Shown: positions 1 to 7,098 of the stretch, in pieces
Layout: each line of letters begins with the position of its first letter
How positions within the stretch are numbered: position 1 is the first letter of the stretch
Origin: Acidaminococcus timonensis
GTDB lineage: Bacteria; Bacillota; Negativicutes; Acidaminococcales; Acidaminococcaceae
Direction: 5' to 3'
NCBI RefSeq assembly: GCF_900106585.1
Contig: NZ_FNWH01000006.1
Coordinates: forward strand, 930,001-994,000
DNA: 64,000 nt
Made by a program: the position numbers and the translations under genes
Notes under the pieces: model-generated
The model's input: only the letters and a program-made list of their open reading frames with translations
The model's database searches: none
Told to the model about the DNA's origin: nothing

Positions 1-251
1 CCCGTCAGCCGGGTGATGAAGGGCGATACGAACTGGCCGGGCTGTGCCGTTACCGGCTGCACCAGGGTGGTGAAATCAGCACCCGGTTTGCCGTCTATAA
101 CTTCCAGGGCCCCGATTTCGATAATCTGGTCCCGTACCGGATCCAGACCCGTGGTCTCCAGATCCACCACCACATAGGTGGAAGGCATCTGCAGCAGACT
201 GCGGCCTGTACCCGGCAGCGTGCCGGCAAAGGTTCTTTCCCTGCGTCCCAT
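1..251 (-). CDS. DnaQ-like 3'-5' exonuclease (3' part outside window)
   Basis: Partial gene; only about 83 N-terminal residues lie in the window. The protein reads into the exonuclease I motif of the DEDD superfamily (DLETTG, with D30 and E32 as likely metal-binding residues), followed by DQIIEIGAL, the usual continuation in DNA polymerase III epsilon and PolC-type exonuclease domains. It should remove 3' nucleotides from DNA or RNA. The ATG at 251 gives a 21-residue extension before the domain; an internal ATG at 188 would start just ahead of it, and neither has a clear ribosome site. It begins 4 bases after the HMA gene stops, so the two are probably co-transcribed. Which exonuclease subfamily it belongs to cannot be decided from this fragment. 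Confidence 0.8.
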   Translation of the reverse strand, partial: MGRRERTFAGTLPGTGRSLLQMPSTYVVVDLETTGLDPVRDQIIEIGALEVIDGKPGADFTTLVQPVTAQPGQFVSPFITRLT

Positions 252-255
252 GATG

Positions 256-516
256 TCAACCGAACAGGCGGGCAAAGAACCCCTTCTTCTTTTCATAGGG
301 TTCCACCCGGAAGCTGGTCATCTGATAGCCCGTATTGTCAATGACCTTGCGGACCTGGTTTTCATCCAGGGGTTCGTCCGCAATGATATCCGTTTCCTTT
401 TTGCTGCGGGACGAAGAAACCGAATCCACCCGGAAGGCGTTCCGGATGGCAGAATTGATATGGCTTTCGCACATGCCGCAGGCCATGCCTTCGACACCAA
501 CAATCATTTTTACCAT
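256..516 (-). CDS. HMA-domain metal-binding protein (CopZ-like)
   Basis: An 86-residue soluble protein with one heavy-metal-associated fold. The metal site is GMACGMC (C13 and C16), the CxxC loop that carries Cu(I) or a similar soft metal in CopZ/Atx1 chaperones. The C-terminal tail is basic and aromatic ([12 protein letters not shown]), which is unusual for CopZ and could bind a membrane or partner. The start is fixed by an AAGGAGG ribosome site 8 bases upstream. A consensus promoter lies just before it and a palindrome sits in the leader. Role inferred: delivers or buffers copper; no copper ATPase is next to it in the window. Confidence 0.85.
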   Translation of the reverse strand: MVKMIVGVEGMACGMCESHINSAIRNAFRVDSVSSSRSKKETDIIADEPLDENQVRKVIDNTGYQMTSFRVEPYEKKKGFFARLFG

Positions 517-543
517 AAAATTGCCTCCTTGCTCAGAAACCCT

Positions 544-560
544 ATACCTCGTATGGGTAT
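544..560. promoter_or_regulatory. Palindrome downstream of the HMA promoter, possible CsoR-type operator
   Basis: The inverted repeat ATACC-N7-GGTAT lies about 10 bases after the expected transcription start. Position and GC-rich centre resemble copper-sensing CsoR operators, but the spacer is not the usual G tract. The identity is a guess. Confidence 0.35.
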
Positions 561-572
561 CTGGTGGTTTTC

Positions 573-600
573 ATTATAGACGGTTTCAAAGATTTGTCAA
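573..600 (-). promoter_or_regulatory. Sigma-70 promoter of the HMA gene
   Basis: TTGACA (595-600) and TATAAT (573-578), both perfect consensus, are separated by 16 bases and point at the HMA gene. Confidence 0.75.
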
Positions 601-720
601 GGCTAACTTTGGTTTCTCCCGCCAGTTTCTCCTTTTCCCGTCAACTTCTGACCACTCCTCGCTGACAGAATAACATTTTCTATTTTTTCATCCCATTATA
701 AAAATTTTTCCGTAACCCTA

Positions 721-749
721 TTGACACGGTTTGTCCACTATGGTATCCT
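721..749 (+). promoter_or_regulatory. Promoter of the T-box leader
   Basis: TTGACA (721-726), 17-base spacer, TATCCT (744-749). Transcription would start near 756, about 330 bases before the YkvI-type gene, matching the T-box leader between them. Confidence 0.75.
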
Positions 750-769
750 TCTATCCATCAAACAAAAAC

Positions 770-1050
770 GCCAAAACGCTATGACGCAAAATAGTACGTT
801 TGGAAGAAGGCTCCAGAGAGCTGCCGCCCGGTGCAAGGCAGCGCCCGATCCAGACCGAACTGATTGCCGAGCGGATGGGACGAAAAACAAGTAGTCCCCT
901 ACGGGCACTCCCGTTACAGAGCATGGCTGTCGCCACAGGCCGCAGCCGAGAGCGCGTCCATCGGACGAAACAGAGTGGTACCGCGGAAGGTCAGTTCGCC
1001 TTTCGTCTCTTAGCAGCCATGCGGAGAGACGAAGGGCGTTTTCGTTTCTC
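770..1050 (+). ncRNA. T-box riboswitch (tRNA-sensing leader), probably leucine-type
   Basis: The leader shows the ordered T-box parts. Stem I has the AGAGAGCTGCC...GGCAGC block (815-842). The T-box sequence AGAGTGGTACCGCGG (972-986) contains the bulge that pairs with the tRNA acceptor end. It is followed by a terminator hairpin of 14 paired bases (998-1038) with a T run. The candidate specifier is CTG at 860-862 in GAACTGA context, which would read leucine. The TGGT bulge fits a tRNA with discriminator A, as tRNA-Leu has. The T-box call is firm; the amino acid assignment is tentative. Confidence 0.88.
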
Positions 1051-1084
1051 TGGACACTTTCTATCTTGTAAGGAGGAATATCCA

Positions 1085-2311
1085 ATGACCATCCAATCCA
1101 CTGCCATCAAGGGCGCCACCTTATCCATGTGCTTCTCCGTAGGCGCTGTACTGTTCAGCTCCCACGCCGGCGGCGGCTTTGCCACCGGCAACCAGGAAAA
1201 CGTGTACTTCATCAGCCTGGGCTGGCTGGGGCCCATCACCGCCATCTTCACCATGCTCCTGTTCACCCTCACCATCAAAGAGGCCATGAACATGTACAAC
1301 AGCCGCCACCTGACCAGCTACAAACAGCTGTTCCAGAACCTGTACAGACCGGTGCGGGGCCTGGAATATTTATTTGAAGCTTTCTTTTACATCATGGTGC
1401 TCATGGCCGTGTCCGCCACCATCTCCGGCGCTGCCTCCGCCCTGGCTGCCCAGACCGGCATGGCCTACACCACAGGCATCGGTGTGGTAGGCGCCGTGAT
1501 CTTCTTCCTGACCATCTTCGGAGCCGGGCTGGTACGCCGGGCCACCACCTACATGGGCATCGCCATCCTGGCCATGGCCATCACCATCTTCTCCGTGGGC
1601 ATCGCCATGGGAGGGCAGGTTCCCGGCACCCATTTCATCGCCGACGCCCTGGCGGCCGACTTTGCCGCCAATGGCTTCAGCAAACTGCCCACCGCCATTT
1701 TACACGCCTTCACCTACTCCGGTTTCCAGTGTGTGGTCATCCCCACCATGGTCGTAGTGGGCGCTCCCCTGGTCACCCGGAAGAACTGCGCCACCAGCAT
1801 GTGGTTCTCCTTCTTCATGAACGCCACCGCCCTGACCATGGCCGTGTGCATGCTCATGGGCTGGACCGGCATCTACGGAAAGACTCCCCTGCCCACCCTG
1901 ATGAGCCTGAAAGCCATGGGCATGCCCTGGCTGACCATCCTCTACACCGTAACCCTGATGCTCTGCCTGATCTCCACCGGTGTGACCACCGTGTTCGGAT
2001 TCACTGCCCGGTTCTCTGAAATGAGCGCCCTGAAGAAAGTCACCCGAAACGCCGTGATCCGCAGCGCCATTGTCACCCTGTTCATCATCTGCCTGTCCAT
2101 GACCGTATCCATGGCAGGCCTCACCAACATCATCAAATACGGCTATGGCTACTGCGGCTACCTGGCCATCGCCATCATCATCGTACCCTTCCTGGTCATC
2201 GGCCGCATGAAGAACAAACGGTACGCCACCGATGCCGAATACCGGGAACGGATCGATGCCATGAACGAATATCCGGGCATGGAAGAAGAGGTGCCGGCAC
2301 AGGAAATGTAA
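1085..2311 (+). CDS. YkvI-family membrane carrier
   Basis: A 408-residue integral membrane protein with about ten to eleven hydrophobic spans. It starts at the ATG at 1085, seven or eight bases after AGGAGG; an upstream in-frame extension would run through the T-box RNA and is discarded. The N-terminal segment with SSHAGGGFATGNQE and an overall LeuT-like/APC layout match the YkvI family, uncharacterised relatives of amino acid carriers. The short cytoplasmic C-terminus is acidic (GMEEEVP). Control by a tRNA-sensing leader argues that its substrate is an amino acid; leucine or a related branched-chain amino acid is the leading guess from the specifier. No other gene is in the transcript, which ends at a strong hairpin. 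Confidence 0.85.
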   Translation: MTIQSTAIKGATLSMCFSVGAVLFSSHAGGGFATGNQENVYFISLGWLGPITAIFTMLLFTLTIKEAMNMYNSRHLTSYKQLFQNLYRPVRGLEYLFEAFFYIMVLMAVSATISGAASALAAQTGMAYTTGIGVVGAVIFFLTIFGAGLVRRATTYMGIAILAMAITIFSVGIAMGGQVPGTHFIADALAADFAANGFSKLPTAILHAFTYSGFQCVVIPTMVVVGAPLVTRKNCATSMWFSFFMNATALTMAVCMLMGWTGIYGKTPLPTLMSLKAMGMPWLTILYTVTLMLCLISTGVTTVFGFTARFSEMSALKKVTRNAVIRSAIVTLFIICLSMTVSMAGLTNIIKYGYGYCGYLAIAIIIVPFLVIGRMKNKRYATDAEYRERIDAMNEYPGMEEEVPAQEM

Positions 2312-2338
2312 GGTAAAAGAGGGCATGTGAAAATAAAA

Positions 2339-2375
2339 AGGAGGGTGTTGCACGTCCTGTGCAACACCCTCTTCT
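2339..2375 (+). terminator. Intrinsic terminator after the YkvI gene
   Basis: A 13-bp stem (GAGGGTGTTGCAC and its complement) with a 5-base loop and a T-rich tail, placed between convergent genes, so it may serve both. Confidence 0.85.
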
Positions 2376-2376
2376 T

Positions 2377-3258
2377 TTACTCCACCATCGCCTGATAAAT
2401 CTGCTCTGACAAATCAGCCATGGTTTCGTAAGGGGTGTAGTTCCCGGTGAAAATCACCAGCACATAATCCCCTTTGGGCGTGTAGACGATCCCTCCATCG
2501 TGGCGGAAGTCGCTGACCTCTCCGGTTTTGTGGGCCACCACCGTCCCCTTGGGCAGCGCTCCGGGGATGCTGTCGTTGTCAGTCTGGCGTTTGTAAATCT
2601 CCAGCATTTCCCGGTCCTGAGCCGGACCCACACATTGTCCCCGGTACAACCGCTTGAACAGCAGCGCTATATCCCGGGTGCTGGTCATGTTTTCCCGTCC
2701 TTCTCTCATGGCCTCCGTATCCATCATTTTCCGACGCAGGACGCTGTGGGTGTACCCGTGGCTCTGCATGTAGGAATTGATCCGGTCCATGCCCAGCCGG
2801 TCGATGAGCAGGTTGGCAGCCGTGTTGTCGCTTTCCGTGATCATCAGGTCCATGGCCTCCTGAAGGGACACCCGGGTTCCGTACCCCCGGCCCTGGAGGA
2901 TGCCGGCTCCTCCCACCACATTGTCCGGAGTGAGGGTGAACGTTTCATTCCGGCGCAGACTGCCGCTTTGGATATCCTCATACGCTTTGGCCAGGATGAA
3001 GACTTTGATCATGCTGGCGGCGGGCATGGTCTCGCTGCCCCGGTAGATGCTCTGGTTGGTGGACAGATTGGTGAAATAGATCTGGAAGGGGCCGGCCCCC
3101 TGGATGATCTTCCCGATTTCCTGCATCCGGGGGCTCAGAGCCGTTCGGGCAGAAGCTGCAGCCGGGGTACTGGCCGAAACGGTCCGGGGAAGGCTCCACC
3201 CGGGCATAAGCAGCAATCCGGCCAGCAACAGACCGATTCCCTTGTTGACTGGTTTCAA
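2377..3258 (-). CDS. Secreted class A beta-lactamase-like serine hydrolase
   Basis: A 293-residue exported protein. An N-terminal signal segment (GIGLLLAGLLLMPGWSL) is followed by the serine beta-lactamase/DD-peptidase fold: SMIK (S82, K85), SDN (143-145) and KTG (244-246). The catalytic serine of this family acylates beta-lactams or peptidoglycan peptides. A glutamate that could act like E166 is present around residue 182 in a region that might be the omega loop, so true beta-lactamase activity is possible but unproven. The start is a TTG at 3258 that overlaps the TGA of the upstream amidase (TTGA), with GGAG 8 bases before it, so the two are translationally coupled. The longer in-frame reading lies inside the amidase gene and is rejected. 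Confidence 0.85.
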   Translation of the reverse strand: MKPVNKGIGLLLAGLLLMPGWSLPRTVSASTPAAASARTALSPRMQEIGKIIQGAGPFQIYFTNLSTNQSIYRGSETMPAASMIKVFILAKAYEDIQSGSLRRNETFTLTPDNVVGGAGILQGRGYGTRVSLQEAMDLMITESDNTAANLLIDRLGMDRINSYMQSHGYTHSVLRRKMMDTEAMREGRENMTSTRDIALLFKRLYRGQCVGPAQDREMLEIYKRQTDNDSIPGALPKGTVVAHKTGEVSDFRHDGGIVYTPKGDYVLVIFTGNYTPYETMADLSEQIYQAMVE

Positions 3259-3983
3259 AAGAACTTCACTCCTTCTCTGGCAAGCTGGTCCTTCAGGCCC
3301 TTCATGAAACGGGGCCCCGGATCGGTTTTGCCGTGATAATAACCGGGGATGTTTTCCTTCCACAGGGGCGTATGCCGGGCCTGATTCTGCTGGTAGTGTC
3401 CCAGCACCCACTGGATGGTGGGATATTTTCCCCGGAGATACCGGATCAGTTTCACATTGGCTTCCAGTTGGGCCCGGGTCAGATCTTCCCGGCCCTCCAC
3501 CCCTCCCACGTTCTCGATGCCGATGGAGCACCAGTTCAGCCCGATGGCATGGCGGTTCAAGGCCGTTTCCGGAGTCAGCTGCCAGATGGTCCCGTCCCGA
3601 TCCACCAGATAATGGGAAGCCACGTTCAGGGTGCCGTTCCGAAGCTGGGGATTCTCCTCAGGATAAAAGTACCGGTACACCCCATCCCGTGAACTGGACG
3701 CCGTCCAATGGACCACCACGGCCCGGGGAACGATGGTTTCCATTTCCTGTCCGTAGTGGATCCGGGCATAGTCCCTCATCAACCGGCGGCGCAGGTCCGT
3801 AAAGGCAATGGGATGGACCGCCATGGCCGGTTTTTCCGGGGAAGGATGCTGCCATGCACCGCTTTCCCGGGCTGACGGTTCCGCTCCGGCGCAATTTTTG
3901 GGAAACGGGCTCCCGGGCCAGCCGGCCAGGGCCAGAACCGCCGCCAGCAAAAGGGCCCGCCGCGCCAGTTTTTTCTTGTTCAT
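3255..3983 (-). CDS. N-acetylmuramoyl-L-alanine amidase, Amidase_2 family
   Basis: A 242-residue protein with an N-terminal hydrophobic signal (residues 8-22) and an AmpD/PGRP-type amidase domain from about 80. Likely zinc ligands are H92 (VVHWTASSS) and H196 (LGHYQQNQ) plus the aspartate of GKTDPG; NRHAIGLN and SIGIENVGG are further family signatures. It cuts the bond between muramic acid and the stem peptide of peptidoglycan, here outside the cytoplasm. AGGAGG lies ahead of the ATG at 3983. It is coupled to the downstream beta-lactamase-like gene, suggesting a wall-remodelling or recycling pair. Confidence 0.88.
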   Translation of the reverse strand: MNKKKLARRALLLAAVLALAGWPGSPFPKNCAGAEPSARESGAWQHPSPEKPAMAVHPIAFTDLRRRLMRDYARIHYGQEMETIVPRAVVVHWTASSSRDGVYRYFYPEENPQLRNGTLNVASHYLVDRDGTIWQLTPETALNRHAIGLNWCSIGIENVGGVEGREDLTRAQLEANVKLIRYLRGKYPTIQWVLGHYQQNQARHTPLWKENIPGYYHGKTDPGPRFMKGLKDQLAREGVKFF

Positions 3984-4044
3984 GTGCTCTCCTCCTTTCC
4001 GTCCATTGTACTCCTCTCCCCTTTTTTCTTCCAGTCATTCAAAA

Positions 4045-4165
4045 AAATAAAGGCGCTGTGAAAAAATCATCCACAGCGCCTTTATTTCGCTAGCGTCAGC
4101 TGGCTTCCATCGGCTGGTGACTAGTGACTAGTGACGAGGTGTGAAAAAGCATTTTTCACACCCCC
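4045..4165. repeat. R2 double-hairpin repeat, copy A
   Basis: Hairpin 1 (4050-4083, AGGCGCTGTG stem), a linker with CTAGCGTCAGCTGG and TGACTAGTGACTAGTGAC, then hairpin 2 (4138-4162, GGTGTGAAAAA stem). It lies between two minus-strand genes and can stop transcription of the upstream one. Same family as the copies at 8938, 33240, 53925, 56465 and 60830. Confidence 0.85.
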
Positions 4166-4183
4166 TTGCCCAAACAAGGTTCG

Positions 4184-4654
4184 TTACGGTTCGATGGGGC
4201 CGATTTCGATTTCGTCGATTTTTCCCTTTTCGATTTCAAAGATCAGACCCACCCCGGGCAGACCCTCCGCCCTGTAGATGGATTTATCCCCACGGACCAT
4301 GTCCGGCTTTCCGTAGGTCCCCTCCAGGAGAGAAGCGTCCATTCCCACATGGATCCCTTCCGGAGTTGCCCAGCCGTTGTTGGCAGACACTTCTACCTGA
4401 TAGACAACGCCTTCCGCCAGATGGAGGGAGACCCCATCTCCATATTCGTATTCCACCACCGATCCAGACGGATGGGAAGCAGAATGTTCCCGTTCCGTTT
4501 CTGTAGGGGCACCGTATATCTGCCGGATATACGATCCCTCACTGCCAATTCCGATGCCGCCCAGGTACAGGGATTTCTGAGGTACCGATGCCAATGCGGC
4601 CGAAGCAGCCAGCGTCAAAAGTGTGGTGAGACCCACAATTGTCCATTTTTTCAT
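4184..4654 (-). CDS. Small secreted protein of unknown function with two tandem BamE-like motifs
   Basis: A 156-residue protein beginning MKKW, with a clear cleavable signal peptide (hydrophobic core and ALA-S near residue 23). The mature part has two similar segments, GIGIGSEGSYIRQIYGAPTE and GIHVGMDASLLEGTYGKPD, the pattern G-x-x-x-G-M/S...YGxP seen in SmpA/BamE-like and related periplasmic domains. The ribosome site AGGAGG touches the ATG at 4663 but sits 9 bases from the ATG at 4654, so 4654 is chosen. It is probably monocistronic and followed by R2 hairpins. Function not recognised; location outside the inner membrane is the only safe inference. Confidence 0.7.
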   Translation of the reverse strand: MKKWTIVGLTTLLTLAASAALASVPQKSLYLGGIGIGSEGSYIRQIYGAPTETEREHSASHPSGSVVEYEYGDGVSLHLAEGVVYQVEVSANNGWATPEGIHVGMDASLLEGTYGKPDMVRGDKSIYRAEGLPGVGLIFEIEKGKIDEIEIGPIEP

Positions 4655-4744
4655 CAGGTCCATCCTCCTTGTTTTTAAGAATTATTATTGATTTAGATTT
4701 TATCATAATTATATGGAAAATTACAACCCTTTTTTATGACACTT

Positions 4745-5330
4745 ATGTCCCCCGCCACGGAGACGACAAAGAGGAGTCTCTCAGTCCTGCGGAAAAGGAT
4801 AAAGCTTTGTGTCCCCCTGAAAGGGGGAAAGGACCCGCTTGCGGGTAGGGGGTTCGCACGCCTCTCTGAATTTTAAAGACGGTGTTACTAGTATGATTGA
4901 TATAAGAACCCACCACCAGAATGGTAGTAAAGAGTCGTATGGTCGGTGTAAAAACCTATCCACCATTGCGCTGACGCGCAACGGTCCCCCTTCCCTTTCA
5001 GGGAAGGACAATTACTTGTGTCCCCCGCGACGGAGACGACGAGCAGGAGTCTCCTAGTCCCGTGGAAAAGGGGGAAAGGGCCCGCTTGCGGGTAGGGGGT
5101 TCGCACGCCTCTCTGAATTTTAAAGACGGTGTTACTAGTATGATTGATATAAGAACCCACCACCAGAATGGTAGTAAAGAGTCGTATGGTCGGTGTAAAA
5201 ACCTATCCACCATTGCGCTGACGCGCAACGGTCCCCCTTCCCTTTCAGGGAAGGACAAAGATTTGTGTCCCCCTGAAAGGGGGAAAGGGCCCGCCTTGGC
5301 GGGTAGGGGGTTCGCACACCTGACAAACGA
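4745..5330 (+). repeat. R1 fold-back repeat array, locus 1
   Basis: Three left ends (acccgc-tt-gcgggt hairpins near 4826, 5080 and 5290) and two right ends (near 4960 and 5205) in direct tandem order. The stem tip of both right ends is TTGCGC-TGAC-GCGCAA. One left end carries the long module (5023-5075), the others the short CCCCCTGAAAGGGGG hairpin. Fills the gap between the 4654 gene and the Rpn gene; no coding evidence. Confidence 0.85.
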
Positions 5331-5465
5331 CAAGAAACACGCATTCCTTCATCACCCCGATTACCGTTTATGACGGTCTTTTTGCACTTAATGACGGTCA
5401 CTGATTATCCCCTCTTCTTTTTATGGTATAGTATCCTCAAGAAAATACCGGAAGGAGCACTGTCT

Positions 5466-6344
5466 ATGGAAAATTTGAAATCTTTTGATGAATTAACATT
5501 TCTGGATAACTTCATGTTCCAATGTGTCCTGCGAAATCCCCGTCTGTGCAAGCATCTGATCGAGAAAATCCTGCAGATTTCCGTCAAGGAGCTCCACTAT
5601 CAGGAATTCGAAAAAACCATTAACCTGGGCCTTGCCAGCAAAGGAATCCGGCTGGATGTCTATGTGAGAGATGAACAGGGCCGAGTATACGATATCGAGA
5701 TGCAGTGTACCCAATTCCCTCAAAAAGGACTGGCCAAACGGAGTCGTTTTTACCAGTCCATGATTGATATGGAGCTGCTGGAAAAAGGAGAAAAATACGA
5801 AAATCTGAACGCCTCCTACATCATCTTCATCTGTACCTTCGACCCCTTCGGCAGAAATCTGCCCATGTACACTTTTACCCATTGCTGTGAAGAAGAAAAC
5901 ACGATAAAATTAAAAGACGGAGAAACTCGATTGTTCCTGAACAGCAAGGGCAGCGAAAATGCCCGGGATCCGGAAATTGCTGCCTTTCTCCGCTATGTGG
6001 ACGGCAAGGCAGCAGAGGGTGAATTCGTCCGGAGCCTGGATCAGGAAGTGCAGTTTGTGAAGAGCCTGGAAAAAGTGAGGCGAGAATATATGATCCTAAG
6101 TGACGAAATCAGAAGACGCCAGGAAGAAGCAGCAGCAGAGGGGATGGCCAAGGGGATGGCCAAGGGGATGGCCGAAGGAATGGCCAAAGGGATGGCCCAG
6201 GGAATGGCCCAGGGAATGGCCAAAGGGCAGGCGGTCTTTGTCAAACGGATGCTGGCACGGGGGAAAAGCATTCAGGAGATTGCCGATGGACTTGGTCTCT
6301 CCGCCGACGAAATCAGGACCCTGGCTGAAATGGAAGAATCATAA
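5466..6344 (+). CDS. Rpn-family PD-(D/E)XK nuclease / transposase-like protein
   Basis: A 292-residue protein of the recombination-promoting nuclease group (PDDEXK_2). The N-terminal part (1-190) holds the nuclease core with D64 (IRLDVYV) and E78-x-Q80 (YDIEMQ) as the likely metal site, and a typical FDELTFLDNFMFQ opening. Near residues 225-262 comes a run of GMAKG-type tetrapeptide repeats (GMAKGMAKGMAEGMAKGMAQ and on), then a short helical tail. These proteins cut DNA and promote RecA-independent recombination in E. coli relatives. The start at 5466 follows GGAG; the longer reading enters the R1 repeat. Flanked by R1 arrays on both sides, with a terminator right after it. Whether it acts on R1 is an open question. 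Confidence 0.85.
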   Translation: MENLKSFDELTFLDNFMFQCVLRNPRLCKHLIEKILQISVKELHYQEFEKTINLGLASKGIRLDVYVRDEQGRVYDIEMQCTQFPQKGLAKRSRFYQSMIDMELLEKGEKYENLNASYIIFICTFDPFGRNLPMYTFTHCCEEENTIKLKDGETRLFLNSKGSENARDPEIAAFLRYVDGKAAEGEFVRSLDQEVQFVKSLEKVRREYMILSDEIRRRQEEAAAEGMAKGMAKGMAEGMAKGMAQGMAQGMAKGQAVFVKRMLARGKSIQEIADGLGLSADEIRTLAEMEES

Positions 6345-6370
6345 CAAAACAGGTGATCGTTTCGAGCACA

Positions 6371-6402
6371 GAAACCGCAGGCTATCGGCCTGCGGTTTTT
6401 CT
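6371..6402 (+). terminator. Terminator after the Rpn gene
   Basis: AACCGCAGGC stem, 4-base loop, complementary stem and six Ts. The same CCGCAG-type hairpin recurs after the YfcC gene (13584). Confidence 0.85.
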
Positions 6403-6427
6403 AATGGTAACAGGGAATCCACCCCGG

Positions 6428-6800
6428 GCAGAGACGGGGCCGGTCGCAGGGTCGGTGTACGAACCTATCCACCAGCCATGCGGCTGGTCCCCCTTCCCTT
6501 TTCCCCGGGACTAGGCTGTTCCTTCTCGTCACGGCCGTCGCAGGGAAGGACAAATCCTTGTGTCCCCCGCGACAGAGACGACGAAGAGGAGTCTCCCAGT
6601 CCGGCAGAAAAGGGGGAAAGGACCCGCTTCAGCGGGTAGGTGGTTCGCATGCCTCTCTGTCTTTTAAAGACGGTGTTACTCGGACGGTCGATGTCAGAAC
6701 CCACCACCAGCCATTCGGCTGGTCCCCCGCCCTTGAAAAGGGCGGATATTGTGATGGCGTGGGTGCCATTCGGCTGGTCCCCCTTAAAAGGGCGGATAAT
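6428..6800 (+). repeat. R1 fold-back repeat array, locus 2
   Basis: Right end with long module (6455-6560; tip CAGCC-AT-GCGGCTG), left end with long module (6562-6650), and two shortened right ends (about 6700-6795) in which the outer hairpin has become CCGCCCTTGAAAAGGGCGG or is cut off. It looks like a decaying array. Confidence 0.8.
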
Positions 6801-6850
6801 AGGGTATGGCGGATCCGGAGAGGATTTGGGTTAACTTTTATTCCATTGTC

Positions 6851-6878
6851 TTGACAAATACCTCTATCTGAGTATAAT
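6851..6878 (+). promoter_or_regulatory. panC: Promoter of panC
   Basis: TTGACA (6851-6856), 16-base spacer, TATAAT (6873-6878); both hexamers are perfect. Confidence 0.8.
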
Positions 6879-6884
6879 AAAAAC

Positions 6885-7098
6885 CCGAATGATGGAACTT
6901 CTGGCAGGAGATAAATTTAGGGTTCCATCCCAAAACGGTTTCCCGATGCTGGATTGCGCGCGCAGACCATGGCCATCCATGGTCTGGATCCCTTCGGACT
7001 CGGAACCTACAATATATCGAAAGACTGGGACGGCAAGGTGCCCCTCTCTCATATGGGTACTGGATGTTCCAGGACTTTCACTGAAAGGTGTTGTCGTT
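6885..7098 (+). other. Long untranslated leader of panC
   Basis: About 210 bases separate the promoter from panC. The stretch contains the palindrome CCATGGCCATCCATGG and GGATCCCTTCGGACTCGG pairings. No known riboswitch was recognised. Upstream in-frame readings exist but have no ribosome site. Confidence 0.45.

Noticed and set aside
800-1084. In-frame upstream extension of the YkvI protein
   Set aside because: It translates the T-box RNA; the true ATG at 1085 has AGGAGG ahead.
2700-3531. 384-residue reading of the beta-lactamase-like gene
   Set aside because: The first 91 residues are the amidase gene read in another frame; TTG at 3258 has the ribosome site.
4045-4165. CRISPR or phage attachment site
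   Set aside because: R1 and R2 repeats lack the regular spacer/repeat sizes of CRISPR, no cas genes exist, and no integrase other than XerC is present.
4839-5373. Open frames of 70-110 residues inside R1 arrays (also at 6100, 10235, 13572, 24026, 48474, 55351, 62508 and 62960)
   Set aside because: The frames come from the repeat's base composition and recur on both strands with no ribosome sites. The 62960-63598 frame even runs across the start of the MerR gene in another frame.
6889-7098. 70-residue N-terminal extension of PanC
   Set aside because: Not seen in the family; it has no ribosome site and PanC normally starts at MQLF.
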